From: Ascaphus truei
Lineage: Eukaryota; Chordata; Amphibia; Anura; Ascaphidae
Direction of reading: 5' to 3'
Length of the DNA stretch: 64,000 bases
Assembly: GCA_036426205.1 (NCBI GenBank)
Contig: CM071571.1
Coordinates: forward strand, 114,437,306 to 114,501,305
The position numbers and the translations under genes are program-made. Of this stretch, positions 10,282 to 20,927 are shown in pieces (the stretch's first letter is position 1; each line of letters begins with the position of its first letter). The notes beneath the pieces are model-generated. The model was not told the DNA's origin, did not search any database, and saw nothing but the letters and a program-made list of their open reading frames with translations.

Positions 10282-10918
10282 ACATTTCGCACAGGTAAAA
10301 AAAACCTACTGCACTGCCTACCTGACCTGTTTTTTGTTGTTTAACAGGGCAGCTTGGGGCTAGTTTGGATTTTAGATTGTTGGACTTCGAAAATATAATG
10401 CTAGGTTTTTTTGGCAGAATCTCTGCCAAGACATCGTCTTTCAACAAAATAGGCCAATATTTATTTATTATTTGTTTGATTTTGGGCGCCATCTCATTAT
10501 ATTGAGTAATAAACGCAACTGGCCTACTACAACGTTTGACAGTGTCTTCTCTATTATTATTATATTTAAGCAGAGTCTCTCTTTTGATGTTGTTGACTTG
10601 TTCTATGGCGTCGTCTAAGAGACTTTGTGAATATTTCCTCATAATAATTTTTTCCCTCAGGTCCCTTGCCTGTGACTTAAAGGTCTCCTCTTCAGAGCAG
10701 TTCCGTTTGAGACGCACCAGCTGACCCTTGGGGATATTTCGTAGCCACTGTGGGTTATGCTGACTGTCAGCGCGTACATAGTTGTTGGCCTGTACTGGCT
10801 TAAAAAAAGTCTTAGTGTGCACTGTGTTATCTTTAATATAGATGTGAAGGTCCAAAAAATCAATGTGCTCAATACTATAGTGGCAAGTGAATTGAAGATT
10901 GAATTGGTTTTCCATCAA
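10265..10918 (-). pseudogene. PLE reverse transcriptase C-terminus and linker
   Basis: 217 residues starting just after where the RT catalytic box should be: HIDFLDLHIYIKDNTVHTKT is the conserved PLE block after the palm, followed by RLKRNCSEEETFKSQARDL and a long linker. The RT fingers and YxDD palm are absent because similarity switches at about 10918 to an inverted terminal repeat. Without them this copy cannot reverse transcribe. Confidence 0.8.
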
Positions 10919-11785
10919 TGTCCAAGTGTATTTATACCATTAAGACACAAGGTGGAGCACATCCCTTGAAGAAGTGCGCGCATGTGCACGAAACGCGTCG
11001 GGAAGTTCTTGTTCATTTTAGAAGCTTTTATTGTGGTTGCGGAGGACATTGGGGAATCGTGTGTGGAGTCACAGCCGGTGGAGCCGTAGGGGCAGAGCAG
11101 AGCGGTGCGAGAGGACACTCACATTGGGAGTTTTACATCGCGTTGCGTTAAGAGCAGTGAGGGGCGTGACGTCATATCCGCCGGAAAGCCCTGCAACTCG
11201 AGTGATTCATCTCCCACCCACATCACGTGGGGACTTCTGTGAGGGAGCTCCGGGCGCCATCTTTGGAGGACTTCACCATCCACTCTGTGCGAACTGCCTT
11301 TACCCAACCGGGGTCCTGTAAGTAGGATTCCAGTTTTACCCCTCTGGATATCCCACCTCCGTCACCCACCTTAGTTGTGTTAATAAATAGCTTTTTAATC
11401 TTACTTTTTAGCCTTGCTAGTGTTGTTGTGTTGTCAGTCTTGTGCGTTATGTGTTGTTAGTTGGTATTGTTTTATTAGTCTACAGTAATTGGCATACTGC
11501 ACCATAATCTGTTTTCTTTTTCTTTTTCTTTCTCCATTTGCACGGTCTGGGAGGAGAGTTGTCAGCACAATTCCTTTGTTCATCTGAGGACTTCCAATTG
11601 GACTTCACCTTTATGGTTTGGAATTCATTGACTCTTATTTTTTTGGTGCCGGTTTTTCTTCTTTTTTACATGGTCCCCCACTGACTGTACGGTCAGTTTT
11701 TACCTGGCTGCCAGTTATTTGTTATATGCACTAATTAAGTTTGCTTTTATTTTCTATTAGCGCTGTTTTACACCATCTTTTTCTG
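10915..11785 (+). repeat. inverted pseudo-LTR of PLE-G
   Basis: Inverted copy of 8881-9660 with small differences. It begins at the truncation point of the RT and includes a second hammerhead-like motif at 10960-11004. The outer sequence around 11640-11680 matches 8905-8940 inverted. Confidence 0.8.
10960..11004 (+). ncRNA. hammerhead-like ribozyme in PLE-G, inverted repeat
   Basis: CCC, core TTGAAGA (10966-10972), stem II GTGCGC/GTGCAC, GAAA (10990-10993), CGCGTC, then GGG closing stem I. Same core variant (C3 to U) as its partner at 9556-9598, with one G-U pair in stem II. Confidence 0.65.
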
Positions 11786-12376
11786 TATTGGATTTGCTGG
11801 CTACTCTTTTTATTTAGTGAAGTGTGTTTTTTTGGAGTTTAGTTATGTTTTATTATTGTGTGTCTTGTGTATTAATGTATTGTAATTAGGATGCCCATTG
11901 AGTGCTATAGAGGCTTATCATGCCCATATTATTATTAGAGGGTATGATGTACCACTATACTACTCAATGGGTACAGGGTGGGTATAGTCAGTCAGGTGTG
12001 GGTGCTTAGGCCTCCCGGGTTTGTATCGGGTCAGGATGGGTTAACCCTTAATGACTATAGTGGTTAGTAACCGCTAAGGTGATTAAGGGTTTAGGGGCCA
12101 TTAGTATGTCTTTATTATGTACTGTATACTGTATATGCTTTCTTGCTACAGAGGACAGAGGGACCTGCTGTTGTGGTAAGTATAACTGTATTTATTTACT
12201 TTATTGATGCATGCTAATGCAGTGTTTAATAATGGGCAAATAATTTATTATCCATATCTGAATAAGAGTTATTTTGCCCATTACTGTACTGTATGGGTTT
12301 GGGCGGAGGGGGGGGGGGGCGTGTATTAATGTTTATTACAATATTTATTAATATACATTTCTTTCATAGTGTAGAT

Positions 12377-12625
12377 GTGCAGGGTGTCTCCGGAGCTGAA
12401 CCACGTTGGTTTTATGTCCGGGGACCCCTGCTTCCCGAGATACAGGCACCTTTTTGGGGTGTCGGTATCCCTCTTCATTGAAATGTCCCGTGTCAAGTGA
12501 CCGGGACATTTCCTTGCATAGGAGATACCGGCACCCTATAAAGGTGCCTGTATCTTGGGAAGCAGGGGGTCCCTGGACCTGAAACCAACGTTCAGCCCGG
12601 AGACCCCCTGCACATCTACACTATG
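12377..12625. repeat. palindromic MITE-like module, copy 1
   Basis: A roughly 250-bp fold-back: GTGCAGGGTGTCTCCGGAG at the left matches, inverted, the right end near 12615. The inner part (CCGAGATACAGGCACC) pairs with GGTGCCTGTATCTTGGG. Related copies are at 17028-17282 and 17385-17620. Confidence 0.75.
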
Positions 12626-12882
12626 GAAGAAATTTATATTTAAATAAATAATTTTTGGGCGACATTTCAGCTGTGAGTGGCGGCTCTCTCAGAGCCGCTC
12701 TCTTTGCAGCAGAAATGAATCACCGGTTCAGGCCTTTTCAGAGGCTCGATGCTCTCGCTGGCAGCAACTCGCCCTTTTTGGGAATTTTGCTATCACTGGT
12801 AATCGAGCCTTTCTGAATACCGTCATAGCAACACCCAAAAAAACGGCATAAAATTATCAACCCTCTCTGAATGAGGCCCTTA

Positions 12883-13829
12883 GTGTTTAAAAGCCACGCG
12901 GTTTTTCTCCGCCATTGCGGTCAATGGTGGAACCCTCATGGCCATCGCGACCCTTTCTCGCCGTCATTGACTGTCTGACCCTGTTGGGGTCGAGTAACGG
13001 GGTCCCCCTGAGCTAGGGGCAAAAATAATTTTATTGCTGGTCGCCCTAGAACAAAAGTTTCACACGTTAATTGGTGGTGAACTTGACCACAGCCTAGTTC
13101 CCACACCAATTGAGAGATCAAGCTCTTTCATAGACATTGTATCCACTTTTGTGGTTTTGCAGTTTGGCTGTCTGCCAGCTCGTTCCTGGAGGTCAGACTC
13201 GAGGAATCCCCATTGAAATACATTACTCCATTCACTTTCAATGGGGAAACTCCGCTCCTTCTCTCGGGCGCCACCTGCAGGTCTTCTCAGGTATCGGGCC
13301 CAAATCCTGGAAATCTCCATAGGGTTGTATGGCGCTCCAATGTCCGCCTATGGAACAGGCTGCAAATGGAGACTGAAACGGCGGGAAAGGGAACAAAGGA
13401 CCATAAACCTGTAAATACAATTAACCCTTTCCCTCCTGACCTGATCCCAGTGTATGTGTTTGGTGCATACACTGTAGGGGTAAAAACCCCGATAATTGGA
13501 ACCATATATACATCCAGCAAAGAGAACACATCTTGCCCTGAGGCAGGGGAATAAAAATACATGTAATCCCTCTAACTGGGGAAACATGATAACCAAAGGG
13601 ACATTAATTTTGGTTGTGTAGCAAGGAAACATATGTATTATAGGTACATTTTTTATTAACCCCTCACTTCCCAGACAGTTACAGAGGGTGCCTAATGGGG
13701 GTGACCCCTTTATTACTGGCTTGGCACCCCGTTACCATCACATTGACTGATTGACTGACCTGGGTACGTGATTGACTGACTGACCTGGGTGGGTTACTAA
13801 CCTGGGCGGAGGACTGAACTGGACCACAA
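12883..13829. other. non-coding repeat, right half, ending in TGAC minisatellite
   Basis: Continues the repeat interrupted by the fold-back element: CCGCCATTGCGGTCAATGGTGG at 12911 resembles blocks at 5560-5600. A short TGACTGACCTGGG array at 13730-13825 resembles the one at 4481-4620. No coding similarity seen. Confidence 0.5.
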
Positions 13830-15369
13830 AACATTATTGGATCTCCTCCAATATTACAGCTGTTCTATTACACTTCCCTTAAAGCCATCTAAACTAAAGC
13901 TGCAGTTTAAACATTTTTGTTAATATACCCTCAAAGGCTTGACTAACAGTGTGGATAACAAAGCAGACTTGATAGGTAAGAATGGTGAATCTGTGGCAGG
14001 GAAAAGGCAACATAACGGACCCTCTCTAATTGGGAATAACATATTATAAATAGAAAATGGTGTAATGGTGCCTTTATAAAAGCAAAAAAATAATAGTGTA
14101 ACACTGAAGATATCTGTATACTGTATGTTTAAAATACTTGAACGTTTATATTTATAAGTCATCTACTGTACATCATCAAGGGGGCTGGATAAGACATGGG
14201 GACACGGTCCAGCCCTATTGATGATGTAGATTACCAAATATGGCCTCCCCCTCATGATGTAAAGGAGCATACAAGTGCAACTACATCATCCAGGGGGAGG
14301 GAAATACAGCCCTGTTTACCGTCAGTGACCAAGGGACACTGATCCAGATGGCTGACAGAGGTGGCTACAGACAGGGAATGGACATGGCTATGCAGCTCAT
14401 CTGAAAGGATAGTAGTGGTATTCTCTCCCTGCAGGATGGCCCATCAAGCGAAGGATTTATGCTGCAGAGTACAATTCAAAAGCATGGAACCCTTCAGAAT
14501 TAGCCCTTCTGGACACTAAGATTTACTGTTCTTGTGGCCGCAGAGGGATCACAGTGGTCTCATAATTTTTCTCTAGCCACAAGGACAGTACATCTAGCTA
14601 CAACTTTATCTATTGACAAAAAAATACTAATTGATGCACCCATTTTGCACTAAAGAAGGTTTACAATTTTTCCCAAATAATGTGTATTCAAAATTATTAC
14701 AAATATTACAACTCATTAAGGACTGTCTTCCTCGTGCTAAGTGACAGACAGAGTTATCTCAAGAAATACATACTGTATAGTAATATAAAGTCTGTTTCTT
14801 AATAGGGTTTTAAACTTTAGGCTATGAAAAAAACACATGGCACTTTATTATGAAATAAATTATGCACCATATTCCATAAAAATGTACGTTTAGACTAAAT
14901 TATAAAATATTATTATGCATACTTAATTGTACCCTAAAAGTCAGTCGCAATGTGTTGTTCCCATACTGGTTGTATTGTGAAAAGTGAAAAGATTGAAGTT
15001 CTCAATATTCCCTCTTTAATACCCACCAAGGTAATTACTTTTGCAAGTTGCAACATTTAATTTCTTTAACAGTCTTCTACAACCTTCATCAATTCCTTTG
15101 AATTAATTGGGATTAGTCATAGATGCTGGTAATAGCTCCATACAGCTTCTTGCTGGTTCTGATTATGATATTTAGTGATTTTTTCATATCCAATTAGTTA
15201 ATTGACTGTTGTCCATGTTAGTGTAAATCCCACCATGTTAAAAATATACATGGACTGTTTTCCAAATCTATGGAGCTTTCATACAGTAGTATGCCCCTTA
15301 TTCTACATGTTTTGATGCTTATGGAAATTATGTAAATAGAATACTGATTAATTAATGTTTAACTTTTGA
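13830..15369. other. no recognisable feature
   Basis: AT-rich sequence with many stops in all frames. A loose inverted arrangement of CATCATC and GATGATGTA motifs at 14165-14300 is the only structure noticed. No gene, RNA or known repeat could be supported. Confidence 0.6.
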
Positions 15370-16700
15370 ATAAATGCTGAAAATTGTAAAGAAAAGTAAC
15401 ACACAATGTGCATTTCTTAAAACATATACAGATGCACCCACTAGTATTAGATCACTTGCCTTGGTACATCTGGGGCAATCTCACAGTAAATGCTTCAACA
15501 TGCCTCAACATTTCTGTGAGATTCCAAATGGCCAATTCATTCAAATTGAAAGGGACTGCAGGGACCCCTGCTGTGTTAATCTGATGGGCCATTAGGTATC
15601 TGCAAAATAAAGGAGTGCAAAATGATTGGACTCCTAAGAAATTCACTTAACTGCACACCACTAATTAAAATATAACTTTTAATGAATTACTTAAAACATA
15701 TATTACCAAATGAGTGTATAACATGAATAAAAAGAAATTAAATCAACATCACCTAGCACCAGAGTCACCTAATAATTATGGTAGGAGAACATATCTACCA
15801 AATATTAATGATAAGATATAGGGGACTCATGGTACTAATAGTCAGGGTAGAAACCCCTCTGGGTCAGCTTGCAGAGCAGGTAGTAAGTGGATGATAACAG
15901 CAGTGAGGAAAATGATAAATAATTAAATTAAATAAATGAGAACTCCACCTAGTATTGTAATGTGCTGTTCAAACACCCTAATGGTACATCAATTTTATAC
16001 AAGGTATAGGGTGTGGGCACCATAGGTGCAGCCACAATTGACTGACACTCGTAGTGCAGCTAATGAAACAGTGAAATATATACACAGTACAAGAGCTGCA
16101 AAGTACATGACTAGGTAGAGAGCTGGTAAAGAGCCTCACTGACTGGCAACACTAAACCAAAATAGAGTAGTGACACATGAACTCTGCAAACTGAAGCAGG
16201 TGACTAATAACACTGCATTAAAACAGCTCCAAGTAGGAGACTGACAACATTGCGTGCCCAACGAACGTTTCCCTCCAGCTATGGAGTTTTGTCAGGGACA
16301 AATTTTGCAAGAAGGGGGAAAGCGGAGCGTATTTATACCCTCCCGTCGCCATAGTGACGTAATTACCGCAAACCGCTTTCCCCCTTCTTGCAAAATTTGT
16401 CCCTGACGAAGTTAAGTGAATTTCTTAGGAGTCCAATCATTTTGCACTCCTTTATTTTGCTGATTCACTTTTCAGTTCACAGTCTGCACCCACTTTATGA
16501 TTATAAATCTATATTTGTTAATTCACTTCACTATCAACTCAATTAGTATGATTCCGTGATCACTCCCTATCCCTCCCCTTTTCTTCGCCAATAGGTATCT
16601 CACAGAAATGTTGAGGCATGTTGAGGCATTTACTGTGAGATGCTTTAGTTTTTACCCAGGCAAGTGATCAGATACTGGTTGATGCATCTGTATGTCATAC
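15370..16700. mobile_element. non-autonomous PLE remnant: inverted terminal repeats only
   Basis: Sequence at about 15420-15660 returns inverted at 16405-16700 (for example TGTGAGATTCC, TTCAACATGCCTCAACA and GGAGTCCAATCATTTTGCA pieces). Between them is terminal-repeat sequence with a minus-strand hammerhead-like motif. No coding part remains. The right arm starts directly after a half-hammerhead at 16401. Confidence 0.65.
16254..16298 (-). ncRNA. hammerhead-like motif with disabled core
   Basis: Minus strand: CCCTGACAA, stem II CTCC/GGAG, GAAA, CGTTCGTT, GGG. All parts of a type I hammerhead are present, but G8 of the core is A (CTGACAA) while C3 is unchanged, which breaks the essential C3-G8 pair. 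The plus-strand half-copy at 16401-16411 still has CTGACGA. Confidence 0.6.
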
Positions 16701-17027
16701 AATATATGTAATTCAGCCCTAAACCCACCCACTTACTCCATAAATCTCTCATCTAGGGCTTCATGCAGAAAGCACCGGAACAAATTATCGGCAGGGTTTT
16801 GAACTCGCCATGTTTTTGCCGAGTTGCTCTAATGGTATGCAGAAAGGCCAGAATACCAGTAAGAGCAACACTTCCAAACATGGCGAGTTGCTGGCACCGA
16901 GATGACCTGCCATCTGAGAAGGGCTCACCCGGCGAGATCTCTCTGCTGCAGAGAGATCCGCCTCTCTCTGCGATAATCGCGCAGGAAATAAAAATATTTT
17001 ACCATTTAAATTTTATTCCAAGTGTAC

Positions 17028-17282
17028 ATGAGCAGGGATCTCCTCAGTTGAACCTCCTTGGTTTTAGTCTCGGGGACCCCCTACTTCCAGAGATACAGGC
17101 CACATTATGTGGTGCCGGTATCTCCTATGCATTTAAATGTCCCCGTCACGTGATAGGGGGATTAAAATCCCGCAGGGGGATACCGGCACCCCATAACGGG
17201 GCCTGTATCTCATGAAGTAGGGGGTCCCCGAGGCTGAAACAAATGCGGTTCAGCTCAGGAGACCCCCTGTTCATGTACACTA
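17028..17282. repeat. palindromic MITE-like module, copy 2
   Basis: Left half GAGCAGGGATCTCCTCAG to about 17140, then its inverted partner ending GACCCCCTGTTCATGTAC. Same family as 12377-12625 and 17385-17620. Confidence 0.75.
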
Positions 17283-17384
17283 GTGTCAAAACACACATAT
17301 CAATAAACAATAATTAATTACCGTTGCAGATAGCCGCTATGGTAATGAAGCTGCATTAATGCAATTTTTATTAATATTGTGCGG

Positions 17385-17620
17385 AGCAGGGTGTCTCCCG
17401 AGATGAACCGCATTGATTTCAGCCTCAGGAACCCCCTGCTTCCCGAGTTACAGGCCCAGATATGGGGTGCCAGTATCTCCTCCATTGTTTACATGTCACA
17501 CGTCACGCGATGTGGACGCTTCAAAAATCGTGATGATACTGGCATCTGATGCCCCTTTTCGGGGCCTGTACCTCAGGAAGCAGAGTATCCCTTCAGCACA
17601 GGAGACCCCCTGCTCCTGTA
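17385..17620. repeat. palindromic MITE-like module, copy 3
   Basis: Third member: GCGGAGCAGGGTGTCTCCCG at the left and AGGAGACCCCCTGCTCC at the right, with inner GGCCCAGATATGGGGTGCC against GGCCCCTTTTCGGGGCC-like sequence. Only about 100 bp from copy 2, in the same arrangement. Confidence 0.7.
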
Positions 17621-19854
17621 GACTAATTAAAAAAAACCCATTAAAGCAGCTTCATTACCTTAGTGGCTATCCGCTAAGACAATGAAGGGGTTAAGGCACA
17701 ATAGCATGTTTAATGGGGACAATTGCCCCCAATAAACTTTGCATTATACAACACATCCAACCCTGTGCCCACAACAACCCCTATATCCCCTAACATACAT
17801 CAAATATATATATATATTTTCTGCACAGGTAATATACTATAGGCCAGCGTTGGCCCTTGGGGGGTCACCACGGATGTCCTGGGGTCCCCACTTGCTTGCA
17901 ATACCAATCCTGTGCCCCCCCTCCACCCAAAAAAAAACATAAATACTTTTAAATCAATAGACCCCTCTCCCCCCCCGCCCCCTATCACATACAGTACAGT
18001 AATGGGCATAATTACTACTATCAATATATGGATAATAGTGCATTTGCCCTTTTAAAATACAACATTAAGCAGCATAAATAAAGTAAATAAATATTGCACT
18101 CACCGCTGCCAGGCTGCCACAATGAAGGCCATCCTCATCCTATCCCGTCCATGTCCTCCATTGCTACAAACAATACAGAACAATAAAAAAAGGCAATCTA
18201 ATTTATTTTGGTTTGACTTAATTGATTGTTGTTAATTAATTTATTTATTTTTCTTATTGTTTAGATGGCATTGGATCTTGTTTGTAATTATTTATTTTAG
18301 TTTGAGCATTGACTGGCGTAGTGTTAAATGATGCACATATTATTTGCATCATGTACCCACTTTGCCATTCAATTGTTTGATTGGCATTTGTATATATTTA
18401 TTTTGCTATGTGTTGTATTTTATTTTGAGATGTGTTGTGTTTTATTTTGAGATGTGGTGTGTTTTATTTTGAGAAGTGCTGTATTTGATTTTGCAATTTG
18501 CTTTGTTTTATTTAGTTATGTTATGTTTTTATTTGGGCCTGTTTTTGGAATCCTTACCCATTTCTTTGTATATTGGTTAATCATGCCCAATATCATATGG
18601 GCATGGTACCCACTGTAAAAATGAATGTGTGAAGGGTGGGGGTAGCTGCCTGGGAGGATGGTTAGGCCTCCCGGGTGGGGTGCGGGCAGGGTGGGTTAAC
18701 CCCTTAATTACTTTCTAGAATATTAACTGCTAAGGTGATTAAGGGGCAAGTGGTCATTAGAATGTATTTTTGCTACGTATTTTTCTGGTAACGGAGGACA
18801 TGGATCTGCAGTATCCTGGCGAGGATGCCCATAATATTGCCAGGGGTAAGTAGAACTGTTTTATTTACTTTATTTATGTTGGCTAATGTGTTTAATAATG
18901 GGCAAATTATCCATATCTGGATAATAGTTGTTTTGCCTATTACTGTACTGTATGTGTTTGGTGGGAGGAGGGGGGTGTATTGAATTAAATGTAGGCCATT
19001 TTTTATTTTTTAACATACAGGATTGGTACCGCAGGGCAGCGGGGACTCATGGAGACCACCTGAGGACCCCCGGACGCCCACGGGTACCACCTGGAGGCCC
19101 ACGGAGCCAAGCGGGGAGGCCCCCAGACACCCGTGAACAACTCCCGGCATGCAATGTGGGGCCTACGGTCATCTGTCAGGCCCACTGAGGACCCCCGTAG
19201 GCCTGGGGTATTTGTCCTGTATGTAAAAATAAAAATCATGTTTTTATGTGGGGGCACAGGGGATGGGTGGGTTATGTATTAATGTTTATTAAATATGGTA
19301 ATGTTTATTGTGGTGCCTAAGAGGTGGGTAGTGAGTCTGTTACAGTATGTGTATTGTTTATATTGTGGGTAGCGGGGGTATGTCTATCTTTATCAATATA
19401 GATCAAAAGATCCAGAAACTCCACACTGCTCTTACTCCACTGTGATGTGTAGTGAGGAAGGGTGGGTTAACACTTTAATTAATCTAGCAGTTACTAACCG
19501 TTAAGGTGATTAAGGGGTTAGGGGACATTAGATTGTCTTTTTGTATTGTTCTGTATTGTTTGTAGCGACGGAGGACATGGACGGTGATGAGGATGAGGAT
19601 GAGAATTGCCTTCATTGGGGCAGCCTGGCAGGGGTGAGTGCAATATTTATTTACTTTATTTAATGTTGTATTTTAAATGCGCAAATGCATTATTATCCAT
19701 ATGTGGATAATAATAATTTTGCTCATAATTGTACTGTACGTGTTAGAGGGCAGGGGGGGGTGTATTAGATATTGCAATGTTTATTGGGGGCCTAGAGGTG
19801 GGTAGTGGGACTGTTATGTGTATTGTTTTTATTGTGGGTAGCGGTGGTGGGTGA

Positions 19855-20290
19855 AGGGGTATGAGGGGGGGGTGATATGAGTGAGATTGGAGATGCGGGG
19901 GGTGATATGTGGGAGATGCAGGGGGGGTGATATGAGGGAGATGGGAGATGCAGGGGAGATATGAGTATGATGATGGGTGCTGGGGAGAAATATGAGAATG
20001 ATGATGAGGGGTGCTGGGGGAGATATATGAACTGCTGAAAAGGAGTTTGCAGAATTTGGAAAATGTATTTCTTTTCAGAAAACCCATAGTGCGTTGGATC
20101 TCCTTTTCAGCAGTTCAGATTCGAATTACCAGGACTGGTTCCCATTGAACCAGCAGCACCTGTAATCTTGAATGTATTATTTCATTGTGGTGTGCAGGAT
20201 ATCACTTCTGTTTAGGGGGATATATATGAGAATGATGATGAGGGGTGCTAGGGGAGATATGATGATGATTTTACCCATGCGGCCCAATTT
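19855..20290. repeat. GATGATGAGGGGTGCTGGGG minisatellite
   Basis: Irregular repeats of the form GATATGAGxxxGATGxGGGGTGCTGGGGGA run through this stretch, interrupted by an inserted piece from about 20037 to 20215. A second, different irregular array (ATGTATTGGxGGG with T-rich spacers) follows at 20300-20480. Confidence 0.7.
20037..20113. repeat. hairpin inserted in the minisatellite, 16-bp arms
   Basis: AACTGCTGAAAAGGAG at its left and CTCCTTTTCAGCAGTT at its right are perfect inverted copies around a 40-50 base loop. The array resumes near 20216, so an insert of about 180 bp including the hairpin seems to have entered it. Family unknown. Confidence 0.6.
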
Positions 20291-20927
20291 TTTTATACTA
20301 TGTATGTGGGCGGTCTTTTAAAAATGTATAGAGGTGGTGGGGGTCTTTTTAAAATGTATTGGGACGTCAGGGTTTTTTTTAATATGTTTTGGTGGGGATA
20401 TTTTCAATATGTATTGGCGGGGCAGTTATTTTTATTATGTATTGCGGGGTGGGGGGGGTTTGGTATGTATTTTGTGGGGGGGTGTCGAGTGAGGGGGGAA
20501 TGAGTGAGAAAAAGAGGGAGTAACAGTGAGACAGAAGGGAGATAAATACATGTGTGGCGGGAGGGGAGAGAGTGAGTGAGACGGGTGGAAGAGAGAAATA
20601 CATGGGTAGAGGGTGAGAAATAGAGGGGGCTCATGAGGTGGATGTTTGATCCACCTCTTTCCAAGCTGCTGTAATTTCCCTCGTGGACTGGAAACCTAGG
20701 AACTAGGAAGATTTCCACTGCGCATTCGGGTTGCCGGAGGACCATCCTAGTGTTGTACCAGGTAGCGATTTATAAAAAAAAAACTGGGTAACGGATACCC
20801 AGCCAAAATCAATGGTTCTACCTGGCCGGGTACCCGGTTACCCGGTTACTCGGTTTGGCACTTACCTGCAAGGTGGCGGCAACATCTAGGAATAGCAGCA
20901 GCAGAGGCCGAAAACCTCTTATGAATT

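Larger units (their letters stand above)
8881..11785 (-). mobile_element. Penelope-like element with inverted terminal repeats (PLE-G)
   Basis: Inserted in the right arm of the fold-back element, whose similarity to its left arm stops near 8880 and resumes near 11786. About 750-bp inverted pseudo-LTRs lie at 8881-9660 and 10915-11785, each with a hammerhead-like motif. Between them, on the minus strand, is the 3' part of a PLE gene (RT C-terminus, linker, GIY-YIG). The N-terminus and RT palm are missing, as in the common 5'-truncated PLE insertions capped by an inverted terminal repeat. Confidence 0.85.
5933..12879. mobile_element. Harbinger-like fold-back DNA transposon with nested PLE
   Basis: The ends are inverted copies: GGGCCTCGTTCAG at 5933 and, on the minus strand, GGGCCTCATTCAG at 12879. 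Both are flanked by TTA (5930-5932 and 12880-12882), a 3-bp duplication as made by PIF/Harbinger transposases. Nearly the whole element folds back on itself around about 7880, for example 6650-7690 against 8100-8880 plus 11786-12015. Without the nested PLE (8881-11785) it is about 4 kb. No transposase is encoded, so it would be non-autonomous. The superfamily call rests on duplication length and end sequence only. Confidence 0.7.
16754..20036. mobile_element. cluster of Harbinger-like fold-back sequences
   Basis: Starts with AGGGCTTCATGCAGAAAGC, close to the terminal repeat of the element at 5933, and contains the same internal modules: palindromes at 17028 and 17385, the CCTTAGCGG hairpin at 17640, and a block shared with 12140-12340 in plus orientation at 18780 and 19550 and inverted at 17950-18170. 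I found no matching right end or target duplication, so the boundary is uncertain and several copies may be merged. Confidence 0.5.

Noticed and set aside
19003..19257. Host exon candidate with Pro/Gly-rich translation
   Set aside because: Lies in a fold-back repeat cluster; open on both strands because of GC content, with no splice sites or domain that would support it.
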